A stretch of 27,527 nt of DNA from an uncultured Collinsella sp. (lineage in GTDB: Bacteria > Actinomycetota > Coriobacteriia > Coriobacteriales > Coriobacteriaceae), in the NCBI GenBank assembly GCA_900551555.1, contig URWC01000005.1:1-27527 (forward strand), written 5' to 3'. A model generated the notes under the pieces. It saw only the letters and a program-made list of their open reading frames with translations, made no database searches and had not been told where the DNA came from. The number at the start of each line of letters is the position of its first letter. The stretch's first letter is position 1. The position numbers were made by a program, and so were the translations under genes. Of this stretch, positions 12,523 through 19,963 are shown piece after piece.

Positions 12523-13761
12523 ATGACAAAAGACGATAGACAAGCGTTCGAGGTGCCCGATCGGCTCTTTGAATACGTGAGGTCGGTCGTCGACAACCGC
12601 GCGCTTGCAACGGTGCTGCTCTTTTTGCTGAGCCTGCTGCTGATTGGCATCGACAACATCGTCGGAATCTTGGCGGTGCTGCTTGTTGGCTTTTTGCTGA
12701 TCGATCGATTTGAGATCGTGCGCCGCTGCGTGGTGATTGGCGGCGCCGCGTGGGCCATGACGTTGGCGATTGGCGCCATGGCGCTCGGCGGCATCGAAGG
12801 GCCGGTGCTGTTCGATGCCGGCTTTGTATTCAACATGCTTGGCTTTGTGCTGGCGCTTGCCGCGTGCGTGCTGTTCTTGTGCGGCCGTGCCCTGTACTAC
12901 CAGGGCTACGAACAGGGCGAGCAGCATGCCGATTGTGTGCTGGCCGCTCGTATTCAAGATCGCCTGATCGATCACCCCGACACCTGGGACAACATCGACG
13001 GCGACTTCTTGGAGGCCGAGGGCGCCCTTAACCGCGTGCGTGACCGTGAGCGCAAGGTGCAGCAAGCTCTGCGTGACGAGTCGCATCGCAAGGACGATCT
13101 GGTTACGTACTTGGCACATGACCTACGCACCCCGCTTGCGAGCGTAGTGGGCTATCTTTCGCTGCTGCAAGAGGCTCCTGAGCTGCCGGTTGAGCAACGT
13201 GCGCACTTTACGGGCGTGGCTCTCGACAAGGCGCACCGGCTCGATGCGCTCATCGAAGAGTTCTTCGATATCACGCGCTTTGACTTCCACGATATCGTGC
13301 TCACGCGCGGCTATGTTGATCTGGGGTTGCTGCTGGCTCAGGTGGCTGACGAGTTCTATCCCATCCTCAACGAGCAGCATAAGGAAGTCCAAGTTGATAT
13401 TCGCGAGGACCTGACGGTGCTCGTGGATGGCGACAAAATGGCTCGCGTGTTCAACAACATCATGAAAAACGCTATTGCCTATAGCTATGAGGGCTCGACC
13501 ATCACGATCGAGGCCAGACGCCGGGACGGCGGTGGCGTGCGCGTGCGCTTTATCAATCAGGGCGATCCCATCCCTGAGGCAAAGCTCAAGGTGATCTTTG
13601 AGAAGTTCTATCGCCTGGATGCGGCGCGTGCGACCAATCGCGGCGGCGCTGGACTGGGGCTTGCCATCGCCAAGGAGATCGTATGCGCGCACGGCGGTAC
13701 CGTTGCATGTGAATCGACGCCCGAACACACGATATTCACCATCGAGCTGCCCGCCGCATAG
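12523..13761 (+). CDS. VanS-like sensor histidine kinase
   Basis: The 412-residue membrane kinase phosphorylates the adjacent response regulator. Roughly four membrane helices lie within residues 27-121, with almost no extracellular domain, so it probably senses a signal in or near the membrane. A linker (about 122-190) leads to the H-box AHDLRTPLASVVGYLSLL, with His199 as the phosphorylated residue. Next come the N-box (NNIMKNAIAYSYEG), a degenerate G1 box (the expected D-x-G-x-G reads INQGDPIPE), the F-box FEKFYRLDAAR and the G2 box GGAGLGLAIAKEI. The H-box region is very like VanS. The ATG at 12523 has GAGG 8 nt upstream. The missing Asp in the G1 region is shared with VanS-type kinases as I recall, but I cannot verify this. 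Confidence 0.92.
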   Translation: MTKDDRQAFEVPDRLFEYVRSVVDNRALATVLLFLLSLLLIGIDNIVGILAVLLVGFLLIDRFEIVRRCVVIGGAAWAMTLAIGAMALGGIEGPVLFDAGFVFNMLGFVLALAACVLFLCGRALYYQGYEQGEQHADCVLAARIQDRLIDHPDTWDNIDGDFLEAEGALNRVRDRERKVQQALRDESHRKDDLVTYLAHDLRTPLASVVGYLSLLQEAPELPVEQRAHFTGVALDKAHRLDALIEEFFDITRFDFHDIVLTRGYVDLGLLLAQVADEFYPILNEQHKEVQVDIREDLTVLVDGDKMARVFNNIMKNAIAYSYEGSTITIEARRRDGGGVRVRFINQGDPIPEAKLKVIFEKFYRLDAARATNRGGAGLGLAIAKEIVCAHGGTVACESTPEHTIFTIELPAA

Positions 13762-13772
13762 CCAGTGTGCCC

Positions 13773-13788
13773 TTACAAACACTTGACA
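13773..13788 (+). promoter_or_regulatory. Candidate promoter / Pho-box-like half-sites before pstB
   Basis: TTACAA (13773-13778) and TTGACA (13783-13788) are spaced 10 bp apart, resembling PhoP half-sites. The second is also a good -35, but the -10 (TATGAG, 13804) would be at a short spacing. The evidence is tentative. Confidence 0.3.
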
Positions 13789-13864
13789 ATGCGCTCACGT
13801 GCATATGAGCCGCGATTCCTACTATCGATACTGCTGAATTGATATCGATGTGGAGGTATGCGGT

Positions 13865-14740
13865 ATGACGGCTGCTGCGGCTGTGGAGCCCACGGAGCTT
13901 GAAGAACTCATGAAAGCGCAGGCCGAGGCCGCGCGCGAGCGCGAGGTTGGGGATGCGACTCGCCCCACGGCAGAGGATCTTGCCGCCTCGCCGACGCGTA
14001 TCGATGTCGAGGGCCTCGACCTGTTCTATGGCGACCACCATGCGCTCAAGGACGTGAATATCAAGATCCGCGACAAGCAGATCACCTCGTTCATCGGGCC
14101 TTCGGGCTGCGGAAAGTCCACGTTGCTGCGCTGCTTTAACCGCATGAACGACGGCATCAAGGATTGCCGCATCGAGGGCAAGATTGCGCTCGATGGTCAA
14201 GATATCCTGGGCGACTACGACATCTGCCGCCTTCGCCAGCGCGTGGGCATGGTGTTCCAGCGCCCCAACCCGTTTCCCATGAGCATCTACGACAACGTCG
14301 CGTATGGTCCGCGCGGTATGGGTGTGCGCGATCGCGCTGCGCTGGATGAGCTGGTCGAGGACTCCCTTCGTCGCGCTGCGCTATGGGATGAGGTCAAGGA
14401 CAAGCTCAAAGAGTCGGGTCTGGGTCTTTCGGGCGGCCAGCAGCAGCGTCTGTGCATCGCCCGCGCACTTGCCGTGCAGCCCGACATTCTGCTGATGGAC
14501 GAGCCGACCTCGGCACTCGACCCTGTGTCGACGCTGGTGGTGGAGCAGCTGGCCTGCGAGCTCAAAGAGACCTGCACGCTCGTGGTCGTTACGCACAATA
14601 TGCAGCAGGCGGCGCGTATCTCCGATTCGGTCGCATTCTTTTTGCTGGGTGAGCTGGTGGAGCACGCGCCCACCGCGCAACTCTTCAAGAATCCGACCGA
14701 TCCGCGCACGGCGGATTATTTGACGGGACGTTTTGGCTGA
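13865..14740 (+). CDS. pstB: Phosphate ABC transporter ATP-binding protein PstB
   Basis: The 291-residue protein is the ATPase of the high-affinity phosphate importer PstSCAB. Walker A is GPSGCGKST (78-86), the Q-loop is VFQRPNPFPMSIYDN (about 130-144), the ABC signature is LSGGQQQR (188-195), Walker B is ILLMDEP (208-214), and the switch His is in VVTHNMQQAAR. The QRPNPFPMSIYDN and NRMND motifs are specific to PstB. An extra ~45-residue acidic, Ala/Glu-rich N-terminus precedes the usual start. The ATG at 13865 follows GGAGG by 8 nt; a GTG at 13850 is less likely. No pstS, pstC, pstA or phoU is adjacent, so it must work with permease genes elsewhere. It precedes a PhoP/PhoR-like pair, fitting phosphate-responsive control. 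Confidence 0.95.
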   Translation: MTAAAAVEPTELEELMKAQAEAAREREVGDATRPTAEDLAASPTRIDVEGLDLFYGDHHALKDVNIKIRDKQITSFIGPSGCGKSTLLRCFNRMNDGIKDCRIEGKIALDGQDILGDYDICRLRQRVGMVFQRPNPFPMSIYDNVAYGPRGMGVRDRAALDELVEDSLRRAALWDEVKDKLKESGLGLSGGQQQRLCIARALAVQPDILLMDEPTSALDPVSTLVVEQLACELKETCTLVVVTHNMQQAARISDSVAFFLLGELVEHAPTAQLFKNPTDPRTADYLTGRFG

Positions 14741-14750
14741 TACCATCTAG

Positions 14751-14764
14751 TAAAGGTACCTTTA
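14751..14764. promoter_or_regulatory. 14-bp perfect palindrome between pstB and the response regulator
   Basis: TAAAGGTACCTTTA lies 10 bp after the pstB stop and 40 bp before the next start codon. It could be an operator. It is too short to be a confident terminator. Confidence 0.4.
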
Positions 14765-14804
14765 GGGTTAAGATGCGGTCATGCCGGCCGCAAAGGGGTT
14801 CAAC

Positions 14805-15533
14805 ATGATCTATTACGTCGAGGACGATGACAACATCAGGGATTTGACGGTCTATGCACTGCGCAAGCAGGGGATTGAGGCCGAAGGCTTTTCGTGCGAC
14901 GGTGAGTTTAAGGCTGCCGTGGCGCGACGGGTACCCGATGCCGTCCTGCTCGACATCATGCTGCCCGATACCGATGGCTTGGCGATTATGCGTCGACTGC
15001 GTGCCGATCGCCTGACGGCGACGGTGCCCATCATGATGCTTACCGCCAAGGATACCGAGCTCGACAAGGTGATGGCGCTCGATGGCGGTGCCGACGATTA
15101 CCTGACTAAGCCGTTTTCGCTCATGGAGCTTGCGAGCCGCTGCCGCGCACTGCTGCGTCGCGGCGGCATGGTCAAGCAGGCGAGCGATGTGCTCAGCGTG
15201 GGCGACATCGTGCTCTCGCCCAGCCATCGCGAGGTGACCGTTGCCGGCGAGCCGCTTAAGCTCACCCTGCGCGAGTTCGACCTGCTCGAGTACCTCATGC
15301 GCAAGCCCGGCGTGGTCTTTACCCGCGAGTCGTTGCTGCAGAGCGTGTGGGGCTGGGACTTCGACGGCGGTTCGCGCACCGTTGACGTGCACGTGCAGAC
15401 GCTTCGCCAAAAACTGGGCGAGCATGCCAGCGCCATCGAGACCGTGCGCGGCGTGGGCTACCGCTTGGCCGAGCCTTCTGCCGGTGATGGTGCCGAAGGT
15501 GACGACACCGCGGCCACCGCATCGGAGGAGTAA
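14805..15533 (+). CDS. PhoP-like response regulator (OmpR/PhoB family)
   Basis: The 242-residue protein has a receiver domain with the acidic cluster EDDD at 6-9, phospho-acceptor Asp50 in LLDIMLPDTDG, the Thr in MMLTAKD and the Lys in DYLTKPFSLMEL. A C-terminal winged helix includes LTLREFDLLEYLMRKPGVVF, GWDFDGGSRTVDVHVQTLRQ and the ending ETVRGVGYRLAEP. A ~20-residue acidic tail (GAEGDDTAATASEE) follows the domain. I used the ATG at 14805, with AAAGGGG about 6 nt upstream, rather than an in-frame ATG at 14781. The kinase gene begins 3 nt after the stop codon, so they form an operon. Position after pstB suggests phosphate control, but the signal is not proven. Confidence 0.92.
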   Translation: MIYYVEDDDNIRDLTVYALRKQGIEAEGFSCDGEFKAAVARRVPDAVLLDIMLPDTDGLAIMRRLRADRLTATVPIMMLTAKDTELDKVMALDGGADDYLTKPFSLMELASRCRALLRRGGMVKQASDVLSVGDIVLSPSHREVTVAGEPLKLTLREFDLLEYLMRKPGVVFTRESLLQSVWGWDFDGGSRTVDVHVQTLRQKLGEHASAIETVRGVGYRLAEPSAGDGAEGDDTAATASEE

Positions 15534-15536
15534 CCC

Positions 15537-16961
15537 GTGGTCTTCGCCCCCCAGGGAAAACATACGCTGTCGCACCGCGTTTTTGTGACGATCTTTGTCT
15601 GCGCCATGGCGGTTATCGTGGCGTTTACGGTGCTGGGTGCGTTCTTTGTGCAAAACACCTTGGCGGATGCCACGAGTGCCAACCTGGCGCAAGAAACCGA
15701 GCTCATTGCTGCCGCCCTCGACGAGCAGCAGGAGCCCATCCCGTTCTTGCGTAGCCTCGATCGAGAGGACTTGCGCATCACGCTGATTAACAAGGATGGA
15801 TCGGTTGCCTACGACAACGAGGCGTCGCCTTCCACACTGCCCAACCATGGCGATCGCCCCGAGGTCATCGAGGCCTTTGAGAGTGGTTCGGGTTCCGCGG
15901 AGCGCGCAAGCTCTACGCTCGACGAGATTATGCTGTATCGCGCCGTCGCCCTTGATAACGGCCAGGTTGTCCGCTTGGCGCAGGCCCAGCCTGGCGTTGC
16001 GGCGATTTTGCTGTCGATGGTGGCGCCGATGCTGCTTATCGCAGCAGCGGGTGCGGTACTCTCGTTTTTTATGGCGCGCCGCGAGTCCCGTGCCATCATC
16101 GCGCCGTTGCAAGAGGTGGATTTGGACCACCCACGCCGTAGCTATGAGCACGCCTATGCCGAGATGGTCCCCATGCTTGAGCGTATCGAGTCGCAGCGCC
16201 AGGAACTCAAGCGCCAAATGGCGGTGCTAGCGGACAACGACCGTATGCGCCGCGAGTTCACGGCGAATATCACCCATGAGCTCAAGACGCCGCTTACGGC
16301 GATTTCGGGCTATGCCGAGCTCATCGCAAACGGCATGGTCGAGGGCGAGGGCGACCTGCGCAACTTTGGCGGTCGCATCTATCGTGAGGCGGGCCGCTTG
16401 GCAGCGCTTGTCAACGATATCCTTACGCTGTCTAACTTGGACGAGGCCGAGCGTGCAACTGAGGGCGAGGCGGTGCCCATTGGTTCCACGGAGCCTATTG
16501 AGCTCTCGCGTGCCATCTACGCGGTTGAGCAGCGTCTTGAACAGGTCGCCCGTCAGGCGAATGTGACGATAAGTCATGAGACCAAGCCTGTGGTCATCGA
16601 AGGCGTGTCGCGCTTGATTGACGAGCTCATCTATAATCTGGCGAGCAACGCCATCCGCTACAATCGACCCGGCGGTACGGTTACGCTGCAGTGCGACACC
16701 AACGACGAAGGCCATCCGTTCCTTGCGGTCGCCGACACGGGAATCGGTATCGCGCCTGAAGAACAGGGCAAGGTATTTGAGCGGTTCTATCGCGTGGACA
16801 AGAGTAGGTCCAAGGCGCGCGGCGGAACCGGTCTGGGGCTTGCCATTGTCAAGCATGCGGCCCTGTATCATCACGCCACGCTCGATCTGTCGAGCGAGTT
16901 GGGCGTGGGAACCACCATTACGGTGACGTTTCCCATACAGCAGGACGAGCCATTCGCATAG
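15537..16961 (+). CDS. PhoR-like sensor histidine kinase
   Basis: The 474-residue kinase has two membrane helices (about 14-38 and 153-178) flanking an extracytoplasmic sensor domain of ~115 residues (PAS-like features: LRITLINKDGSVAYDNEA). The HAMP region appears reduced. The H-box is FTANITHELKTPLTAISGYAEL, with His247. The N-box is LIYNLASNAIRYN, G1 is VADTGIGIAPE, the F-box is VFERFYRVDKSRS and G2 is GGTGLGLAIVKHA. This architecture is that of PhoR/ResE-type kinases. The start is GTG at 15537 with GGAGGAG 6 nt upstream, inside the end of the response regulator gene. It probably phosphorylates that regulator. Confidence 0.92.
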   Translation: MVFAPQGKHTLSHRVFVTIFVCAMAVIVAFTVLGAFFVQNTLADATSANLAQETELIAAALDEQQEPIPFLRSLDREDLRITLINKDGSVAYDNEASPSTLPNHGDRPEVIEAFESGSGSAERASSTLDEIMLYRAVALDNGQVVRLAQAQPGVAAILLSMVAPMLLIAAAGAVLSFFMARRESRAIIAPLQEVDLDHPRRSYEHAYAEMVPMLERIESQRQELKRQMAVLADNDRMRREFTANITHELKTPLTAISGYAELIANGMVEGEGDLRNFGGRIYREAGRLAALVNDILTLSNLDEAERATEGEAVPIGSTEPIELSRAIYAVEQRLEQVARQANVTISHETKPVVIEGVSRLIDELIYNLASNAIRYNRPGGTVTLQCDTNDEGHPFLAVADTGIGIAPEEQGKVFERFYRVDKSRSKARGGTGLGLAIVKHAALYHHATLDLSSELGVGTTITVTFPIQQDEPFA

Positions 16962-16986
16962 CGATACAACATAGGTATTGATGTAG

Positions 16987-17020
16987 ACGCCGCATTTGAC
17001 TTTCGGGTGCGGCGTTGTTG
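16987..17020 (+). terminator. Hairpin after the PhoR-like kinase
   Basis: ACGCCGCA (16987-16994) pairs with TGCGGCGT (17008-17015), followed by TGTTG. The T-tract is interrupted. Confidence 0.6.
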
Positions 17021-17047
17021 TGCAATTTTACGATTGCTTCCGACATT

Positions 17048-17078
17048 TTTACAGGAGAGCCTGTTTCTTATGTATAGA
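17048..17078 (+). promoter_or_regulatory. Candidate promoter of the polysaccharide-control operon
   Basis: TTTACA (17048-17053) and TGTATAGA (17071-17078) resemble -35 and -10 elements. The small dyad ACAGG-AGAG-CCTGT (17051-17064) lies between them and could be an operator. Confidence 0.35.
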
Positions 17079-17156
17079 GTTTGGTCTCGGTAAAAAGATG
17101 CGATAACATACGGACAGTTTTGTCAATCCGAACTGGGGAAATGAAAGGCAAGCTGC

Positions 17157-17813
17157 ATGACCCTTCTCGAACTGTTCCAGCTGCTGAAGAAGCACCTCAA
17201 GCTGGTCATCACCCTTCCGGTGGTCTGCGCGATCGCCATGGGCATCGTGTCCTTCGCCGCGATGGACAACACCTATACCGCGACGACGAGCATGTACATT
17301 CTCGCCAAGACCGACGATAGCGGCCAGATGAGCTACAACGATCTCTCGGCGAGTCAGATGCTTTCCAACGATATCGCCACGCTGCTGGATAGCGATAGCG
17401 TTAAGAGCGGCGCAGCCAATGAACTGGGCCTCACCGATCTGGATGACTACAAGGTGTCTGTTTCCTCCGAGACCACCACGCGTGTCATTACGCTTTCGGT
17501 TACCGGCACCGATGCCAAGGAGACGGCTAAGGTCGCAAAGGCCATGGCCAGCTCGGTGAGTACGGTCGCTCAGAACGTCGGCGCTGCCCAGAGCATCAAC
17601 GTTATCGACGAGGCTAAGACCCCCGAAGCCCCCAGCGGTCCCAAGCGTATGCTGTACGTTGCTGTCGCGTTCCTCGCGGGCATCTTTATCGCAGTTGCCT
17701 ATGTCGTTTTGGCAGACATGCTCAACACCCGCATCCGCGGTGCAGAAGAGGCAGAAGAGCTCCTGGGTATTCCCGTTGTTGGCCGAATTCCGGCTATGAA
17801 AGGTGGTAAATAG
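17157..17813 (+). CDS. Polysaccharide co-polymerase / BY-kinase activator (Wzz family, YveK/CpsC-like)
   Basis: The 218-residue protein has the Wzz-domain layout. A short cytoplasmic start leads to membrane helix 1 (about 17-37), an extracytoplasmic region with YTATTSMYILAKTDD and SQMLSNDIATLLDSD, and a Pro-containing PEAPSGPKR before membrane helix 2 (about 164-186). The cytoplasmic tail ends EELLGIPVVGRIPAMKGGK. In Gram-positive capsule and EPS systems this protein sets chain length and stimulates the separate tyrosine kinase encoded next. The ATG at 17157 has AAAGG about 9 nt upstream. The stop codon is 2 nt before the kinase gene, so they are an operon. Confidence 0.92.
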   Translation: MTLLELFQLLKKHLKLVITLPVVCAIAMGIVSFAAMDNTYTATTSMYILAKTDDSGQMSYNDLSASQMLSNDIATLLDSDSVKSGAANELGLTDLDDYKVSVSSETTTRVITLSVTGTDAKETAKVAKAMASSVSTVAQNVGAAQSINVIDEAKTPEAPSGPKRMLYVAVAFLAGIFIAVAYVVLADMLNTRIRGAEEAEELLGIPVVGRIPAMKGGK

Positions 17814-17815
17814 GC

Positions 17816-18553
17816 ATGGCTAAGGCAAAGAACACCGATAAGCTCGTTGTACAGAATGCCGCCAAGACCCTTCTGGCCAACATCCGCTTTGCGAGTGTGG
17901 ACGACCCCATTCGCACCATCACCGTTACCTCCTCGATTCCCAACGAGGGCAAGTCTACGGTTTCCATTAACCTTGCTCAGGCAATCGCCACGAGCGGCAA
18001 GTCCGTGCTCCTGGTCGAGGCCGATATGCGCCGCAGGTCCCTTTCCGATATGCTCGGCGTTCGTTCGCGCGGCGGACTCTATGCGGTTCTTTCCGAGCAG
18101 ATCTCCATTGACCAGGCAATTGTCGAGACGGGTCAGAAGAACTTCTACTTCCTCGATGCCGAGCCGCATATTCCCAATCCTGCCGACATCATCGTCTCTC
18201 ACCGCTTTGCCAAGCTGGTAAAGGCACTGTCCGCCAAGTTCCAGTACGTCATCTTTGATGCTCCCCCGGTCGGCACTTTCATCGATGCTGCCGAGATCGC
18301 AAGTCTGACCGACGGTGCGCTTTTTGTCGTGCGTGAGGATTTCACCAAGCGCGAGGAGGCGCTCAACGCCATCGGTCAGCTTAAGAAGTCCGAGAAGGTC
18401 AAGCTCATCGGTACCGTTATGAACTACTGCGAGACCGAGACCAGCGAGTACTACTACTCCTACTACACCAAGGACGGTAAGAAGGTGAAGAAGGGCTCCG
18501 ACGATCAGGGGACTTCCAAAAAGGGCATCTTCACCAACCGAGCAAACGTTTAG
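17816..18553 (+). CDS. Bacterial tyrosine kinase (CpsD/CapB/YwqD family)
   Basis: The 245-residue BY-kinase autophosphorylates on a C-terminal tyrosine cluster and cycles between oligomeric and monomeric forms to control polysaccharide assembly. Walker A is SIPNEGKST (40-48), Walker A' is LLVEADMRR (65-73) and Walker B is VIFDAPP (about 145-151). The tail has SEYYYSYYT (Tyr212-214, 216, 217). The TSSIPNEGKSTVSINLA context is diagnostic of the family. ATG at 17816 follows the co-polymerase stop by 2 nt, and AAAGGTGG is the ribosome-binding site. The matching phosphatase gene starts 17 nt after its stop codon. Confidence 0.95.
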   Translation: MAKAKNTDKLVVQNAAKTLLANIRFASVDDPIRTITVTSSIPNEGKSTVSINLAQAIATSGKSVLLVEADMRRRSLSDMLGVRSRGGLYAVLSEQISIDQAIVETGQKNFYFLDAEPHIPNPADIIVSHRFAKLVKALSAKFQYVIFDAPPVGTFIDAAEIASLTDGALFVVREDFTKREEALNAIGQLKKSEKVKLIGTVMNYCETETSEYYYSYYTKDGKKVKKGSDDQGTSKKGIFTNRANV

Positions 18554-18570
18554 TTGATTAAGGCTGACCT

Positions 18571-19221
18571 ATGCGTGACATTCATTGCCATATCTTGCCG
18601 GGTGTAGACGACGGCGCCGCCGATCTCGATGAGAGCTTGGCGATGCTCGAGGCTGCCAAGCGGGCCGGTGTAACCAGAATCGTTTGCACTCCTCACTGCC
18701 GTGATCCCTATTTTGATTACGACAAGATGTGGGATGCCTTTGAGCTGCTGCGTGATAACGCTGACGGTTTTCCGCTCCAGATGGGCTTCGAGGTCAACCA
18801 TCGAAAGCTTGTTGAGCTTGGTATCGATGCTGCGGAGCACTTGCATTTCGATGGAACCAACGAGTTTCTGCTCGAGCTTTCGACGCATGCCGATGCGTAT
18901 GCGTTTAGAGAGTACGAGAACACGATTTACGATTTGCAGTGCCGTGGTTACCAGGTGATTATCGCTCATCCTGAGCGCTATCGTGCGGTTCAAAAGGATG
19001 TAAGCGTGGCGGAGCGCCTGGTCGATATGGGCTGCAAGCTGCAGGCTTCGGCGGACTTTATTGCCGGCGGTCGCTTTGGTCGCGAGAAAAAGCCGGCACA
19101 GCGCCTGTTCGATCAGAACCTGTACAGCTTCATCGCGAGCGATGCCCATAACGTGGGTCATTACGACTGCCTGGCGAAGGCTCGCGCGAAGTTTAGCGTG
19201 CGTGGAGCCCATTTTCGCTAA
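18571..19221 (+). CDS. PHP-domain protein-tyrosine phosphatase (CpsB/YwqE family)
   Basis: The 216-residue metal-dependent phosphatase dephosphorylates the BY-kinase. Metal-binding motifs include DIHCHILPGVDDGA (residues 3-16), the His in CTPHCRDPYFDY, a Glu in GFEVNHRK, AHPERYRA (about 131-138) and SDAHN near residue 190. These match the PHP fold of CpsB. Relative to the usual ~240-255 aa the protein is short, but all motif regions are present. Upstream AAGG precedes the ATG at 18571. With the two preceding genes it makes a complete co-polymerase/kinase/phosphatase control set. Confidence 0.93.
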   Translation: MRDIHCHILPGVDDGAADLDESLAMLEAAKRAGVTRIVCTPHCRDPYFDYDKMWDAFELLRDNADGFPLQMGFEVNHRKLVELGIDAAEHLHFDGTNEFLLELSTHADAYAFREYENTIYDLQCRGYQVIIAHPERYRAVQKDVSVAERLVDMGCKLQASADFIAGGRFGREKKPAQRLFDQNLYSFIASDAHNVGHYDCLAKARAKFSVRGAHFR

Positions 19222-19260
19222 AATCTGTCCCTAACGTTCGCATTGAATGAAGGGGCAGCC

Positions 19261-19761
19261 ATGGATATCCAACTTAAGACGGGATGCTTTGATGACGCGG
19301 CGCTGGTGCGCCGCGTCGTTTTTATGGACGAGCAGGGCTACGAGAATGAGTTCGACGCTATCGACGAGGATCCGAACTGCATTCATGTGACGCTCTATGC
19401 AGACGGCGAGCTTGCCGGTTGCTCGCGCGTGTTTCCCGAAGAGCTTGAGCGCGTGGCTGACGCAGAGGCCCCGGTGTTGCCGGCATGCGACATGGACGAA
19501 GGCGTTGCGGCGGGGGAGACCTACATTATGGGGCGCGTCGCCGTGCTGCCGGCTATGCGTCGTCGCGGACTGGCGAGTGCGATCGTCGAGGCCAGTGCTT
19601 CGTGTGCACGCGATGCCGGCGCTAAGCTTATTAAGCTGCATGCGCAGGAATACGTGTTGCCGCTCTATGCAAAGGCGGGCTACACGCAAATCGCCCCGGT
19701 AGATTACGAAGACGAGGGCCAGCCCCATGTCTGGATGGCCAAGCGCGTAGATGGCAGATAG
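19261..19761 (+). CDS. GNAT-family N-acetyltransferase
   Basis: The 166-residue protein has the GNAT fold. VRRVVFMDEQGYENEFDAID near the start resembles the ElaA-like subgroup. The acetyl-CoA loop is YIMGRVAVLPAMRRRGLASAI (about 96-116), with the R-x-x-G-x-A pattern RRRGLA, and the C-terminal strand ends YAKAGYTQIAP. The substrate is unknown. I chose ATG at 19261, preceded by AAGGGG (6-nt spacing), rather than an in-frame TTG at 19243. It follows the phosphatase gene by 39 bp and may share its transcript, but a functional link is not implied. Confidence 0.92.
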   Translation: MDIQLKTGCFDDAALVRRVVFMDEQGYENEFDAIDEDPNCIHVTLYADGELAGCSRVFPEELERVADAEAPVLPACDMDEGVAAGETYIMGRVAVLPAMRRRGLASAIVEASASCARDAGAKLIKLHAQEYVLPLYAKAGYTQIAPVDYEDEGQPHVWMAKRVDGR

Positions 19762-19799
19762 GGACGTTCCTTTTCTGCCGGCAGTTGGGGACGCTCCTT
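19761..19799. repeat. Direct GGGACG(T/C)TCCTT repeat pair
   Basis: GGGACGTTCCTT (19761-19772) and GGGACGCTCCTT (19788-19799) differ at one base and flank the palindrome CTGCCGGCAG (19775-19784). The first copy overlaps the GNAT stop codon. The motif matches the stem sequence at 22178-22233. Confidence 0.65.
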
Positions 19800-19963
19800 G
19801 GCAATTGGCGCATCGGAGCGCTTAGACATACAGTTTTTCGATTCCGTATGTATATATGCGCGCTAATGGGTTATAAAATCTAAGTCTGAACATAGCAGGT
19901 CTGCGATTCGGCTCGGGCGACCGGGCCGTTTTTGCGGACGGGGGTAGCGCGAAAGGACTGCAC

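Noticed and set aside
11801..13761. Functional glycopeptide resistance locus
   Set aside because: Only VanR/VanS-like regulators and a common PBP5-type carboxypeptidase are present. No D-Ala-D-Lac or D-Ala-D-Ser ligase, VanH, VanX or VanT-type gene is in the window.
19801..19963. CIRCE or HAIR heat-shock operator upstream of htpG
   Set aside because: I looked for TTAGCACTC-N9-GAGTGCTAA and CTTGAGT-N7-ACTCAAG and saw neither.
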